A model generated the notes under the pieces. That model did not search any database. It was not told the origin of the DNA and saw only the letters and a program-made list of their open reading frames with translations. This document shows, piece after piece, positions 27,507-36,384 of a stretch of DNA of 64,000 nucleotides. Both the position numbers and the translations under genes were made by a program. The stretch lies in NCBI GenBank assembly GCA_002319795.1, contig DCFU01000027.1:62001-126000 (forward strand). Reading direction: 5' to 3'. Within the stretch, counting starts at the first letter, position 1. The number at the start of each line of letters is the position of its first letter. The stretch is from Megamonas sp. UBA1796 (lineage in GTDB: Bacteria > Bacillota > Negativicutes > Selenomonadales > Selenomonadaceae).

Positions 27507-28634
27507 TCAAAGATACCCATAAGGACTCACCGGTTCGCCATCCTTGCGGACCTCGAAATGGCAATGTGGTCCGGTAGAATTTCCTGTAGAGCCGCAATAG
27601 GCAATAACCTGTCCCTGCGCTACGCTCTGTCCCTCGCTCACATTGAGCGATTCATTATGCCCGTACAGGCTCGTGATGCCGCCACCATGATCGATAATCA
27701 CCGCATTGCCATAGCCACTGATCCAGCCAGCATAAATAACCGTACCAGCTGCCGCTGCCCGAATAGGCATGCCATAATCTCCAGCAATATCGAGACCACT
27801 GTGAAAACGTCCTGTACCAAATATCGGATGCACCCGCCAGCCAAATTCCGAAGTGATTTCTCCGGAAATCGGCCATATCATCATTCCTGAGCCACCGCCT
27901 CCCGGCGCAGCAACCTGATAGCGGCTCATGCGAATGAGATTTTCCACCTGACGTGAAGCCGCCCGGATTTCTTCATAGGCGCGTTCCGAGGTGTCTTTGT
28001 CATTTTTCACCTTGGCTAGCAGCCTGTCCTGTTTCTGCTTCTTCAGCTGCACTGCCTTTTTTTTATCATCAGCCTCGCGGACAAGCGCAGCTGCCGATTC
28101 TTTATCCTGCTCCAGCTGGATTCTTGCGGCCGCTATGACCGCCTTATCCTGCTGTACTTTCATAACCAGATTATAATCATATTGGATAATACGCTTCAAT
28201 AAGTCCATACGTGTCATAAAATCCGAAAAATCCCTGGCTCCGAAAAGCACATCAATATAGCTCAGCTGCCCATTAATATAAATATCCCGTACACGCTTAT
28301 CCAAAAGTTTCGTCTTGACAGCCAGCTCCTTCTCGGTCTTTTCCATGGTCTGCTGGTTGTCATCCATCCGGGCTTGTACATCATCCAGACTGGCCTTTAC
28401 TTCTTTATAGGCCGACGTTGCCGTGTCCACCTCATCCTGTATTTCGCGCAGCTGCTCAGAAATCGTATTGATTCGCACCTGTGCTGCATCTGTTTTCTTC
28501 TGCTGCTCAGTTGCCTGATTTTGCAAGTTGTCCAGCTTATCCTCCAGGGATTCATCCGCGAATACCAGCGCCGAAGAAGAAAAAATAAGTGCAGCAGCTA
28601 GCAGCACCACAAAACTTTTTCGTAATGACCTCAT
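27507..28634 (-). CDS. EnvC-like murein hydrolase activator (coiled coil plus M23 domain)
   Basis: About 375 residues: signal peptide (about 1-27), a long coiled coil (about 30-245, rich in Gln/Glu/Lys/Asp with two helical arms) and a C-terminal M23/LytM domain (about 270-375). Zinc-ligand positions of active M23 enzymes are present (HSGLDIAGDYG; GPHCHFEVRKDG), so unlike E. coli EnvC it may itself be an endopeptidase. In the FtsEX system the coiled coil is clamped by FtsX and moves when FtsE hydrolyses ATP. The ATG at 28632-28634 follows AGGAGAG by 7 nt; the preceding in-frame TTG is less likely. Confidence 0.92.
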   Translation of the reverse strand: MRSLRKSFVVLLAAALIFSSSALVFADESLEDKLDNLQNQATEQQKKTDAAQVRINTISEQLREIQDEVDTATSAYKEVKASLDDVQARMDDNQQTMEKTEKELAVKTKLLDKRVRDIYINGQLSYIDVLFGARDFSDFMTRMDLLKRIIQYDYNLVMKVQQDKAVIAAARIQLEQDKESAAALVREADDKKKAVQLKKQKQDRLLAKVKNDKDTSERAYEEIRAASRQVENLIRMSRYQVAAPGGGGSGMMIWPISGEITSEFGWRVHPIFGTGRFHSGLDIAGDYGMPIRAAAAGTVIYAGWISGYGNAVIIDHGGGITSLYGHNESLNVSEGQSVAQGQVIAYCGSTGNSTGPHCHFEVRKDGEPVSPYGYL

Positions 28635-28647
28635 CAAGAATCTCTCC

Positions 28648-29535
28648 TCATACTCGCAGGAACCGCTTCAAAGATATCGTACTGCCCAGGGCGCCGATAC
28701 ACATCCCACTCACGAGTATCAGCAATGTCACATAAATCAAAAATGGATACTCCTGAATAAGTGGAAAAAAGGCCAATGTGCTGTATACCTTAACCACGAT
28801 TGCCGAATAAACGCTGTTGAGCAGCACAACTGCAATGACACCGCCTAAAAAACCCAGCACCATACCCTCCAGCAGGAATGGCCAGCGAATGAACCAGTCC
28901 GTAGCGCCTACATATTTCATGATGGCAATCTCTTTGCGCCGGGCAAAAACCGTCAGCCGTATCGTATTGGAAATAATGAACAGCGTCGCGCCCGCTAAAA
29001 GTGCCATAAGCGTAAAGCCCATAATGCGGATGAGCCGCGTGATGTCGAAAAGATGCTGGATTACATCCTGCCCATATTTTGCTGATTCGACCCCTTTGAA
29101 GTTTCCAATAGCCTCCGCCGCGGTCCTGACCATATCCGGATGTGTAACCGTCACCTCAAACGCATCCGGCAGCGGATTCGCATCTCCCAAAGCATCAAGC
29201 AGGAATTTCTGATCCCCCAGGCGCTCCTTGAACCGCTGCAGCGCCTCATCACGGCTTACAAACTTCACCGTGGCGATTCCCTGCATACCGCGTATATCTG
29301 TCTCAATATCCTTTCTGTCCCCCTTGGACAAATCATCCTTGAGATAAACGCTGATCTGCACCTGGGATTCCAGGGATGCCACCATCTTATTCATATTCAT
29401 TGCCAGAATAAGGAACATACCAAAAATAAAAAGAGAAACCGCCACCGTACCAACCGAAGCAACGGTCATCCAGTTGTTGCGCTTCAAAGACAGAAACGTC
29501 TCGCGAATCATATATTCGCTCGTCCTAATCTTCAT
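28648..29535 (-). CDS. ftsX: Cell-division ABC permease FtsX
   Basis: About 295 residues, with an N-terminal cytoplasmic segment (MKIRTSEYMIRETFLSLKRN), a first transmembrane helix (about 22-45), an extracytoplasmic loop (about 50-165) that binds the murein hydrolase activator, and three further helices (MALLAGATLFIISNTIRL onwards). The ATG at 29533-29535 overlaps the ftsE stop by 11 nt, the usual ftsE-ftsX coupling; a longer in-frame extension upstream overlaps ftsE and lacks support. Confidence 0.95.
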   Translation of the reverse strand: MKIRTSEYMIRETFLSLKRNNWMTVASVGTVAVSLFIFGMFLILAMNMNKMVASLESQVQISVYLKDDLSKGDRKDIETDIRGMQGIATVKFVSRDEALQRFKERLGDQKFLLDALGDANPLPDAFEVTVTHPDMVRTAAEAIGNFKGVESAKYGQDVIQHLFDITRLIRIMGFTLMALLAGATLFIISNTIRLTVFARRKEIAIMKYVGATDWFIRWPFLLEGMVLGFLGGVIAVVLLNSVYSAIVVKVYSTLAFFPLIQEYPFLIYVTLLILVSGMCIGALGSTISLKRFLRV

Positions 29536-30211
29536 AACCGTATCCTCCCCGCTGCTCATCCCGCACAATGCGGCCATCCTCGATAGCAATGACACGTTTC
29601 TGCATGGTATCGACAATAGTCTTATCATGCGTAGCCATAACAATGGTCGTCCCTGCACTGTTTATGCGCGTAAAGATATCCATAATATCCCAGGAGGTTT
29701 CCGGATCCAGATTGCCCGTAGGCTCATCGGCGATAACGATAGCCGGACGGTTCACGATAGCACGTGCAATCGCCACGCGCTGCTGCTCCCCACCGGAAAG
29801 CTGCGAAGGAAAACACTTGTATTTCTCACGCAGGCCTACAATATCGAGCACCGAATTCACACTGCGCTGCATCATACGGCGCGGTGCCTCGATTACCTGC
29901 ATGGCAAAAGCAATATTCTCAAAAACCGTTTTTTCCGGCAAAAGCCGATAGTCCTGAAAAATCACTCCCAGACCACGCCGCAGATATGGAACCTCCTGCC
30001 GCTCCATAGCCACGACATTCCGTCCGTTCACCGTAAGGCTGCCTTCTGTTGGCAATGCCTCACGCAAAAGAAGTTTTATAAAGGTTGATTTACCGGCACC
30101 GCTCGCACCGACAATAAAAACAAATTCACCTTTGTCAATGTCAATATTCACATGATCCAGCGCCACCGCACCATTTTCATAGATTTTTGATACATCCTTC
30201 ATATGAATCAT
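29525..30211 (-). CDS. ftsE: Cell-division ATPase FtsE
   Basis: About 228 residues with Walker A GASGAGKST, signature LSGGEQQR and Walker B IVIADEPTGNLDPE. It binds FtsX and converts ATP hydrolysis into activation of the wall hydrolase encoded two genes on. The ATG at 30209-30211 (MIHMKDVSKIYENG) matches FtsE N-termini; GGAGG is 12 nt upstream, slightly far. First gene of the division operon. Confidence 0.95.
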   Translation of the reverse strand: MIHMKDVSKIYENGAVALDHVNIDIDKGEFVFIVGASGAGKSTFIKLLLREALPTEGSLTVNGRNVVAMERQEVPYLRRGLGVIFQDYRLLPEKTVFENIAFAMQVIEAPRRMMQRSVNSVLDIVGLREKYKCFPSQLSGGEQQRVAIARAIVNRPAIVIADEPTGNLDPETSWDIMDIFTRINSAGTTIVMATHDKTIVDTMQKRVIAIEDGRIVRDEQRGGYGYED

Positions 30212-30305
30212 AGGATAACCATTCCTCCAAGATTTCATCTAAAAACGTTTTCCGCAAAACTATCTTTCATTGTAACATAAAACTATGAAAGATTGCAGAA
30301 AAAAA

Positions 30306-30350
30306 TATGCCCTGCCGATTTCTTCCTTCCGGAAGCCATCGCAGGGCATA
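30306..30350 (-). terminator. Terminator after ridA
   Basis: Minus-strand hairpin with 10-bp outer arms TATGCCCTGC/GCAGGGCATA plus an inner GAT...ATC and TTCC/GGAA stem, followed by TTTTTTT. It lies 10 nt past the ridA stop. Confidence 0.8.
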
Positions 30351-30360
30351 TAAATCGTCC

Positions 30361-30735
30361 TTAAACCAAAGCTACAAGCTCAACCTCAACAAGAACATTC
30401 TTAGGAAGCTGCTTTACCGCTACGCAGGAACGTGCAGGCTTGCCCGTAAAATATTTTTCATAAATGCCGTTGAAAGCGGCAAAATCCTTCATATCCGACA
30501 AAAAGCAAGTAGTCTTCAATACCTTTTCAAAGCCTGTACCAGCTTCCTCCAGGACAGCTGCCAGGTTCTTCATGACTTGTTCAGCCTGTGCCTCAATATC
30601 CAAGCCAGCGACCTCTCCGGATGCCGGATCAATCGGAATCTGTCCACTCGTAAAGAGCATACCATTCGCCACAACAGCCTGACAATAAGGCCCAATAGCT
30701 GCCGGAGCCTTCTTCGTCGAAATTACTTTCATCAT
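30361..30735 (-). CDS. ridA: RidA-family enamine/imine deaminase
   Basis: About 124 residues, the full length of the RidA/YjgF family. Family motifs are IGPYCQAVVANGMLFTSGQI, the substrate-clamping Arg in PARSCVAVKQLP and the C-terminal Glu in VEVELVAL. RidA hydrolyses reactive 2-aminoacrylate and related imines to keto acids and ammonia. It lies 71 nt downstream of ygfK on the same strand with no terminator between, so it is probably part of the purine catabolic unit. It would remove 2-aminoacrylate, the expected intermediate of YgeX encoded nearby. The ATG start follows GGAG by 11 nt; a GTG four codons upstream is also in frame. Confidence 0.93.
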   Translation of the reverse strand: MMKVISTKKAPAAIGPYCQAVVANGMLFTSGQIPIDPASGEVAGLDIEAQAEQVMKNLAAVLEEAGTGFEKVLKTTCFLSDMKDFAAFNGIYEKYFTGKPARSCVAVKQLPKNVLVEVELVALV

Positions 30736-30806
30736 AAGATACTTCACTCCAATTCATTATATTCTTCTTTATTTTACCATTAAAGAGCCACAAAAGAAAC
30801 TATTTG

Positions 30807-33806
30807 TTAACCTTTGTAAAAAAGATACGCATAATCGTCCTGTACAGCTCTGATAAGAGCCAGGATATCCCCATACAGGTTGCCAGCTTCCGATAACTGT
30901 ATTTCGCTTACAGCCCCACCCAGACGTACACGATAGAGCTCCTTTTGCCTGTCAAGGCAGAGGAATCCGTCGTTCCTGCTGTCGGCAAAATCTGCTTTGT
31001 TACAGAACAACGTAAACTTATCACGGTACGGCGCACTGTCATATGGGCAGAAGGTTGCACAATTCCCACACTCGTTGCACATACCGTCCACATGGACAAT
31101 CTGCGCCATGGCTTTGCCAGGAACACGGATTGCTACATTGGCGCGATTCGGGCAGACCTCCACGCAGGTTTCACAAACCGTAGCACATTCGAGACAACGT
31201 CCGCCCTCATCAGCCGACGCCGAAGCCTCTCTGAGCACACCATGACGCGTGAACGCTTCTGCATAGCTGCCATTTGCATTCAATGCTTCATAAGTCTCAT
31301 TTCTGTCTCCGGTAATCGCCGCCGTACATCTTGCCGCATCGGCAATCGCCTCTACCACCGTCGCCGGACCATGGCTTCCATCACCGGCTACATAGACATG
31401 CTTCCGGCTCGTTTCCATCGTCTCCGCATCAACAATAGCAAAGCCCTTCTCGTCAATGGCAATACCATTGGCCTTGTAGAAGGCTGAATCAACCTTCTCT
31501 CCGACAGCTGCTATGACTGTGTCCGCCGGAATTTCAACAATCTCATCCGTCCCGACAACGCCACGGCGCCCCGAAGCATCGCGTTCACCCAAAACCATAC
31601 GCTTGCATTTCAGGATACCATCCCGGAGACCGACAGGTGCCAAAAGCTCTTCAAACACCACACCGTCCTCCAGCGCCATCGTCAGTTCTTCTTCATCCGC
31701 TGGCATATACCGCTTTGTACGGCGGTATACCAGGGATACCTTCTCTACGCCGGGTATGCGCTTGGCCGCTCTGGCAGCATCCATAGCTGTATTGCCCCCG
31801 CCGATAACGACAACATGCCTGCCGGGCGTGATACCAGCTGGATTCTGCCGGAAAGCCAGCAAAAATTCGAGCACATCCTCTGCCTTCCCGTACTCCATAG
31901 GCATACGTCCCGGTTTCCAGGCACCGATTGCTACGATCACATGCTCATAGCCCTGTTTGCGTAAGTCATCCACAGACACACGTTCCACACCTGTCACGAA
32001 TTCAGCACCATAGCTTTTGACAATTTCTATATCATGCGCAATGGCTTCATCTGAAATGCGGAAGCTCGGTATAACATTGCGCACGATGCCGCCCAGCTTG
32101 TGTGATTTTTCAAAGACCGTAACCTTCCAGCCGGCGCGTGACAGGAAGTACGCCGCTGAAAGCCCGGCAGCGCCGCCGCCAATAATGGCCACCCTGCCTA
32201 ATGAAGCCACTGTCGGTCTCGTGGCCGCAAGCATATCCTGCCATGCGTGTTCTGCTGCTATAAGCTTCATATGGCGGATATCAAGCGGTGTCTCATAAAA
32301 ATTGCGCATACACTTCGTCATGCAATTATGATTACAAATCGTACCCGTGATGAACGGCAGCGGATTCTTCTCCGTAATCACGCGCAGTGCTTCCAGATAA
32401 CGTCCCTCATTTGTAAGACGCAGATACGCCGGAATATCCTGATGGATTGGACATCCGCTATGACATGGAGCCGTAAAGCAGTCGATAAGCGGCACCTTCT
32501 CCGCAAGCTTGCACGAAGGAATTGGTTTTTCCGGTTTGCTGTAGTGCGTATCACGCATCGCAGCCCCGGCAAATTTGTGTACACACTCTTTATCGATACC
32601 CGTAAACGGCTTATAATCACAAGACGCAAGTTTCCCTGCAATCTGTACCATACGCTCATAGCCACCCGGCTTCAGCACATTCGTAGCAAGTGTAATAGGC
32701 CAGACACCCATAGAGAAAAGCTCTGCGATATTATGGCTGTCCGCACCGCCCGAGTAAGAAATACGGAGCTTCCCATCGAACTGCTGTGCCAGCTTGTCAA
32801 CCAGGGAAATGGTGAGTGGGAACAAGGAGCGTCCCGACATGTACATCTCACTGCCCGGCAGCTCATCCTGTTTGATATCTACCGGAAAAGTATTCGTAAG
32901 CTTGACTCCAAAGGAAAGGTTCCTCTCCTGCGTAAGTTTGCTAAGACGATTAAATATCCCGACAGCATCCTCCATATGCAAGTCTTCCAGGAAATGATGA
33001 TCATCAAACGCAACATAATCATATCCCATCGCATCCATCGTATGGCGCGCGAATTCATAACCAAGAAGCGTAGGATTGCATTTAATGAAGGTATTAAGAT
33101 TCTTCTCAGTGACCAGGTAAGTCGCAATACGCTCAATCTCCTGCGGTGGACATCCATGCAGCGTTGACAAAGTGATTGAATTGCAGACACGTGGGGATAT
33201 ACTCTCAATGTAGGCAGCATCAACCTTACGGAAAAGCCCGGTATGGGACAGCAGGAACTCTCTGCACTCACTCCATATCGGCGTGTCTGCAGCATTCTTC
33301 AAGCCCTCGATGAAATCATCTATTTTCTTCGTCTGTATTCCCTTGAGATCATATCCGACACTCATATTGAAGATGAAACCATCCGCATCGCCAAGACCCC
33401 ACTCGCGGGAGAGGATCTTCAGCAGAATCCAGGCCTTTACATATTCATTGAAGGCATCTCCCACTGTAAGTTCCGTCGACCATTCAACGTTATAGCATTC
33501 ATCCTCCGCATTGATACAGGGTTTGGATACTGGCAAATCCTCACCGTCCAGTACCTGTACTGTTTTGAGCTCGAAAAACCGGCTGCCAGCCACATAGGAT
33601 GCAACAATGTTCTGTGCAAGCTGCGTATTCGGCCCGGCTGCGGGTCCGAACGGAGTTTCCAGCTTCTCCCCGAACAACGCAAGTTTCCGGCTATCTGCCT
33701 GGCAAAATTTCCTGCGCACGCCAAACACAGTCGAATATTTCTTATTTTCTTCTAAGATTCCGGTAAGCATCGCAGCGAACGGAATCGGACGCATTCTGTC
33801 ACCCAT
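30807..33806 (-). CDS. ygfK: YgfK: Fe-S flavoprotein oxidoreductase of the purine/urate catabolic cluster
   Basis: A 999-residue cytoplasmic protein close in length to E. coli YgfK (annotated as putative selenate reductase subunit). The N-terminal third (about 1-400) is dihydroorotate dehydrogenase-like (LETPFGPAAGPNTQLAQNI). A glutamate-synthase small-subunit-like part follows, with a Cys-rich segment (CFTAPCHSGCPIHQDIPAYL), an FAD site (VAIIGGGAAGLSAAYFLSRA) and an NAD(P) site (VVVIGGGNTAMDAARAAKR). The C-terminus has Cys clusters for [4Fe-4S] centres (CLECATVCETCVEVCP, CNECGNCATFCPYDS). It can thus carry electrons between NAD(P)H, flavin and Fe-S centres. It is downstream of ssnA in the same transcript, 67 nt apart. 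In gut anaerobes the homologous gene is part of the urate-degradation set; the exact reaction is not certain. Confidence 0.93.
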   Translation of the reverse strand: MGDRMRPIPFAAMLTGILEENKKYSTVFGVRRKFCQADSRKLALFGEKLETPFGPAAGPNTQLAQNIVASYVAGSRFFELKTVQVLDGEDLPVSKPCINAEDECYNVEWSTELTVGDAFNEYVKAWILLKILSREWGLGDADGFIFNMSVGYDLKGIQTKKIDDFIEGLKNAADTPIWSECREFLLSHTGLFRKVDAAYIESISPRVCNSITLSTLHGCPPQEIERIATYLVTEKNLNTFIKCNPTLLGYEFARHTMDAMGYDYVAFDDHHFLEDLHMEDAVGIFNRLSKLTQERNLSFGVKLTNTFPVDIKQDELPGSEMYMSGRSLFPLTISLVDKLAQQFDGKLRISYSGGADSHNIAELFSMGVWPITLATNVLKPGGYERMVQIAGKLASCDYKPFTGIDKECVHKFAGAAMRDTHYSKPEKPIPSCKLAEKVPLIDCFTAPCHSGCPIHQDIPAYLRLTNEGRYLEALRVITEKNPLPFITGTICNHNCMTKCMRNFYETPLDIRHMKLIAAEHAWQDMLAATRPTVASLGRVAIIGGGAAGLSAAYFLSRAGWKVTVFEKSHKLGGIVRNVIPSFRISDEAIAHDIEIVKSYGAEFVTGVERVSVDDLRKQGYEHVIVAIGAWKPGRMPMEYGKAEDVLEFLLAFRQNPAGITPGRHVVVIGGGNTAMDAARAAKRIPGVEKVSLVYRRTKRYMPADEEELTMALEDGVVFEELLAPVGLRDGILKCKRMVLGERDASGRRGVVGTDEIVEIPADTVIAAVGEKVDSAFYKANGIAIDEKGFAIVDAETMETSRKHVYVAGDGSHGPATVVEAIADAARCTAAITGDRNETYEALNANGSYAEAFTRHGVLREASASADEGGRCLECATVCETCVEVCPNRANVAIRVPGKAMAQIVHVDGMCNECGNCATFCPYDSAPYRDKFTLFCNKADFADSRNDGFLCLDRQKELYRVRLGGAVSEIQLSEAGNLYGDILALIRAVQDDYAYLFYKG

Positions 33807-33873
33807 AATTTATCTGCCTCTTTTCTCTGGATTATTTGGTATATATCTTATGTCCAAGCAAGGACACGTCATT

Positions 33874-35202
33874 TTATGCATTGATGCGGCGCCACATATC
33901 AGCCGCCTGTTCTCTGGCCTGCACGGTGATTCTTTCCTCATCTGCAGTCATTACACGATCCTTCATGAGTACTTTGCCATTTATGATTGTTGTAACAACA
34001 TTACGGCCATTCATGCCAAACAGGATATGTGAGTTACAGTTTGAACCGTCCAGCGGCGTAAAGGGATTGTATTCCATAACAATCACATCAGCAGCAGCCC
34101 CCGCCTTGAGTATCCCCAGCGGCGTCTTGAAATAACGGCCGCCGATTTTCGCATTGTTCCCGAAAAGCATCTGCGGAATTTCTCCCCAGGCTACCGTAGG
34201 GTCACAGTTGCTGTGCTTATGAAGGATATTTCCGACCTTATAGGACTCAATCATATCATTCGTATAACCATCCGTACCAAGTCCTGTAAGTATGCCCTTC
34301 TCCATGAGCCTTAAAACAGGCGGGCAGCCTACAGCATTTCCCATATTGGATTCCGGATTATGCACGACCATCGTGTCCGTTTCCTTTAAAATATCCATTT
34401 CAGCCGGATTGATATGGATGCAATGGCCCATAATAGAATGCGGCCCCAGCAGGTCCATATCAAACAGCCGGTTGATGATGCGCTTATTGTACTTTTTGAG
34501 CGTGATGTAGACATCATCCATTCCTTCTGCTACATGGATATGGCAGCCAATCCCTTCCGGCGTATTCTTCCGGCAGAGTTCCAGCGAAGCATCAGACAGC
34601 GTAAAGGATGCATGCATGCCCATCATAGCTTTTTGCATATCCGAATCATCTTTCATCGCAGCCTGTATAAAATCTGCATTCTCCTTGACCGCTGCCTGCA
34701 TCTTGGCTTCGCCATCCCGATCGGAAACCTCATAACACAAGCATGTACGCACACCAAGTTCACGCGCAGCGTCAGCAATCCGGAAAAGGCTTCCCTCGAT
34801 ACCGCCATAGCTCGCATGATGATCGAATACCGTCGTCACGCCATTACGGATACAGTCCAAATATGTCACCATCGCACTATGATAAGTATCTGCAAGGTTC
34901 AGGGTACGATCGATATGCCACCATGTCCCGTCCAGAATCTCAAGAAAATTCGTAGGGTTGTTCCCCTTGATGGAGAGTCCCCGCGCAAACGCACTATAAA
35001 TATGATTATGTGCATTGATGAGGCCCGGCATAATGATACCGCCTTTGGCATCGACGAACTCCGCCTGCGGATATTTTTGCCTCATCGCCGATGTCCCTCC
35101 GATTCCAGCGATGCGCTGTCCCTCGATACATACACAGCCATCCTCCATGAACGGCTTCTCCTCATCCCGCGTGATGAGCCTTCCATTTCCTACTAACAGC
35201 AT
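33874..35202 (-). CDS. ssnA: SsnA: metal-dependent amidohydrolase of the purine/urate catabolic cluster
   Basis: A 442-residue cytoplasmic amidohydrolase related to guanine deaminase and chlorohydrolases, the same length as E. coli SsnA. Metal-site motifs are the HxH of LINAHNHIYS (about 68), His in GCHIHVAEGMDD, His in SIMGHCIHINP and the late Asp in GLGTDGYTND. It probably hydrolyses a purine-ring or ring-opened intermediate. First gene of ssnA-ygfK(-ridA). GAAGGAGG lies 7 nt before the ATG. The upstream leader contains a terminator-like hairpin, so expression may be controlled by attenuation. Confidence 0.93.
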   Translation of the reverse strand: MLLVGNGRLITRDEEKPFMEDGCVCIEGQRIAGIGGTSAMRQKYPQAEFVDAKGGIIMPGLINAHNHIYSAFARGLSIKGNNPTNFLEILDGTWWHIDRTLNLADTYHSAMVTYLDCIRNGVTTVFDHHASYGGIEGSLFRIADAARELGVRTCLCYEVSDRDGEAKMQAAVKENADFIQAAMKDDSDMQKAMMGMHASFTLSDASLELCRKNTPEGIGCHIHVAEGMDDVYITLKKYNKRIINRLFDMDLLGPHSIMGHCIHINPAEMDILKETDTMVVHNPESNMGNAVGCPPVLRLMEKGILTGLGTDGYTNDMIESYKVGNILHKHSNCDPTVAWGEIPQMLFGNNAKIGGRYFKTPLGILKAGAAADVIVMEYNPFTPLDGSNCNSHILFGMNGRNVVTTIINGKVLMKDRVMTADEERITVQAREQAADMWRRINA

Positions 35203-35396
35203 ATTTTTTCCTCCTTCATCCTATATAGATAAACTAAAAAATGCCCATCCCCACAGCAGACGCTGTCCGGGATGAACACTCACAGTACACGCACAACCGA
35301 CCACGCTATCTGCGAGTGAAATCAGCCCGTGCGCAAAGCACTTCTTTACAGCTATATCCTAAATTCAGAAACCATAGATTGCCGGTTTACTCAATT
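35203..35396 (-). ncRNA. Structured 5' leader of ssnA-ygfK mRNA, candidate riboswitch/attenuator
   Basis: Between the putative minus-strand promoter (35403-35431) and the ssnA ribosome site lie about 190 non-coding nucleotides. In transcript order they hold a small GTGC/GCAC hairpin (35341-35329) and a 9-bp stem closed by CACTCGCAG (35318-35310) and CTGTGAGTG (35285-35277). Only 2 nt later comes a terminator-type hairpin (35274-35246) and a T-run. This order, structured domain then terminator before a purine-catabolism gene, is that of a transcriptional riboswitch. The ligand is unknown; a purine or molybdenum cofactor would fit. I could not match it to a riboswitch class by eye. Confidence 0.45.
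35246..35274 (-). terminator. Terminator-like hairpin in the ssnA leader
   Basis: Minus-strand hairpin: CATCCC, two unpaired G, ACAGC, 4-nt loop, GCTGT, one unpaired G, GGGATG; followed by GGCATTTTTT. It lies 44 nt upstream of the ssnA ATG, where a simple end-of-gene terminator would make no sense. Confidence 0.65.
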
Positions 35397-35402
35397 TTCT
35401 TT

Positions 35403-35431
35403 ATATTAACATTTATAAATAATAAAAGCAA
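35403..35431 (-). promoter_or_regulatory. Putative promoter of ssnA-ygfK
   Basis: Minus-strand TTGCTT (35426-35431), 17-nt spacer, TAATAT (35403-35408), in an AT-rich block about 200 nt upstream of ssnA. Confidence 0.4.
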
Positions 35432-35478
35432 GCAAATTGTTTTCCCAAAAAATTTTTTTTTAGTTTTAGCTTACACAG

Positions 35479-35506
35479 TTGATTTATTTACTAAATATGG
35501 TATCAT
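35479..35506 (+). promoter_or_regulatory. Putative promoter of the YheO-type regulator
   Basis: TTGATT (35479-35484), 16-nt spacer, TATCAT (35501-35506), about 80 nt upstream of the regulator ATG. The -10 lies inside the first copy of a tandem 18-bp repeat. Confidence 0.45.
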
Positions 35507-35528
35507 AATAAAATATGGTATCGTAATA
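35493..35528 (+). repeat. Two tandem 18-bp repeats overlapping the regulator promoter
   Basis: AAATATGGTATCATAATA (35493-35510) is followed directly by AAATATGGTATCGTAATA (35511-35528), one mismatch. Position over and just after the -10 makes it a candidate autoregulatory operator, or a duplicated promoter element. Confidence 0.75.
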
Positions 35529-35586
35529 TTCAAACATATCCAAAAGTCTAAAACATAAAATACCTTTGTCTGAAAGGAAGACTGCC

Positions 35587-36237
35587 ATGTTAGAAAAAAC
35601 GACTCTGGGATTCCTCACACAGCTTGCCAAAGGAATTGCCCAGCAATTTGGCAGCAATTGTGAAGTTGCTGTACACGACCTAAGCGAGAACTATAAGGAC
35701 AGCTCCATCATACTCATCGAAAACGGACATGTGACTTCACGCAAGGTTGGCGATGGTCCCTCAATGGTCGTGCTGGAAGCATTGAACGGTGAACAGAGCA
35801 CCCTGCAGGATCACAGCAGCTATCTTACCAAAACAAAAGATGGCCGCATATTAAAATCCACTACGATCTATATCCGGGATACGAAACAAAAAATCATCGG
35901 CATTTTCTCCATCAATTTCGATATTACAAATCTTCTTATCACGGAAAGTGCCTTGCAGCCAATCATTTCCGTGGAATCTCCGGAAAAGGAACCCGAAGAA
36001 ATTCCACAGAATGTCACCGATCTGCTCGATGAGCTCATTGAACTCTCCGTAAAACAGATTGGAAAGCCCGTGGCACTCATGACCAAAGATGATAAGGTCA
36101 GGGCCATCCGTTTCCTTAAAGAACGCGGAGCTTTTCTCATCACCAAATCCGGTGATAAGATATCCAAGCATTTCGGTATTTCCAAATACACTCTGTATAG
36201 CTATATCGACACCGGAGAAGAAGCAGCGGATAGCTGA
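35587..36237 (+). CDS. YheO-PAS/HTH transcriptional regulator (DauR-like)
   Basis: About 216 residues. An N-terminal YheO-type PAS-like ligand domain (about 1-115: GSNCEVAVHDL, STTIYIRD, GIFSINFDIT) is followed by a linker and a C-terminal HTH_22 domain (about 160-216: FLKERGAFLITKSGDKISK, FGISKYTLYSYI). Relatives regulate amino-acid and purine catabolic genes. The ATG at 35587 is chosen because AAAGGAAG lies 6 nt upstream; the earlier in-frame codon is TTG inside that leader. It sits in the middle of the purine locus, divergent from ssnA and convergent with the ferredoxin gene, so it is the prime candidate regulator of the locus; that is inference. Confidence 0.88.
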   Translation: MLEKTTLGFLTQLAKGIAQQFGSNCEVAVHDLSENYKDSSIILIENGHVTSRKVGDGPSMVVLEALNGEQSTLQDHSSYLTKTKDGRILKSTTIYIRDTKQKIIGIFSINFDITNLLITESALQPIISVESPEKEPEEIPQNVTDLLDELIELSVKQIGKPVALMTKDDKVRAIRFLKERGAFLITKSGDKISKHFGISKYTLYSYIDTGEEAADS

Positions 36238-36284
36238 TATATAGAACAGAAACCTTACCATATAACATCATTGCCTGCCTGAAA

Positions 36285-36325
36285 AAATTGCCGCATCCGG
36301 AAGATCGTTCCGGATGCGGCAATTT
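36285..36325. terminator. Strong bidirectional terminator
   Basis: Perfect 18-bp stem (AAATTGCCGCATCCGGAA and its complement) with a 5-nt loop between the converging regulator and ferredoxin genes. On the minus strand the stem continues into six T; on the plus strand into TTTCATAT. Confidence 0.85.
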
Positions 36326-36384
36326 CATATCATATGGAACAGACAGCACGCTTGAGAAACATTCACCAATCTATAGAACGAGCC

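Noticed and set aside
30756..30761. Consensus TATAAT just upstream of ridA as a separate promoter
   Set aside because: Transcription would start at about 30749, inside the ridA ribosome site, and the -35 match is poor.
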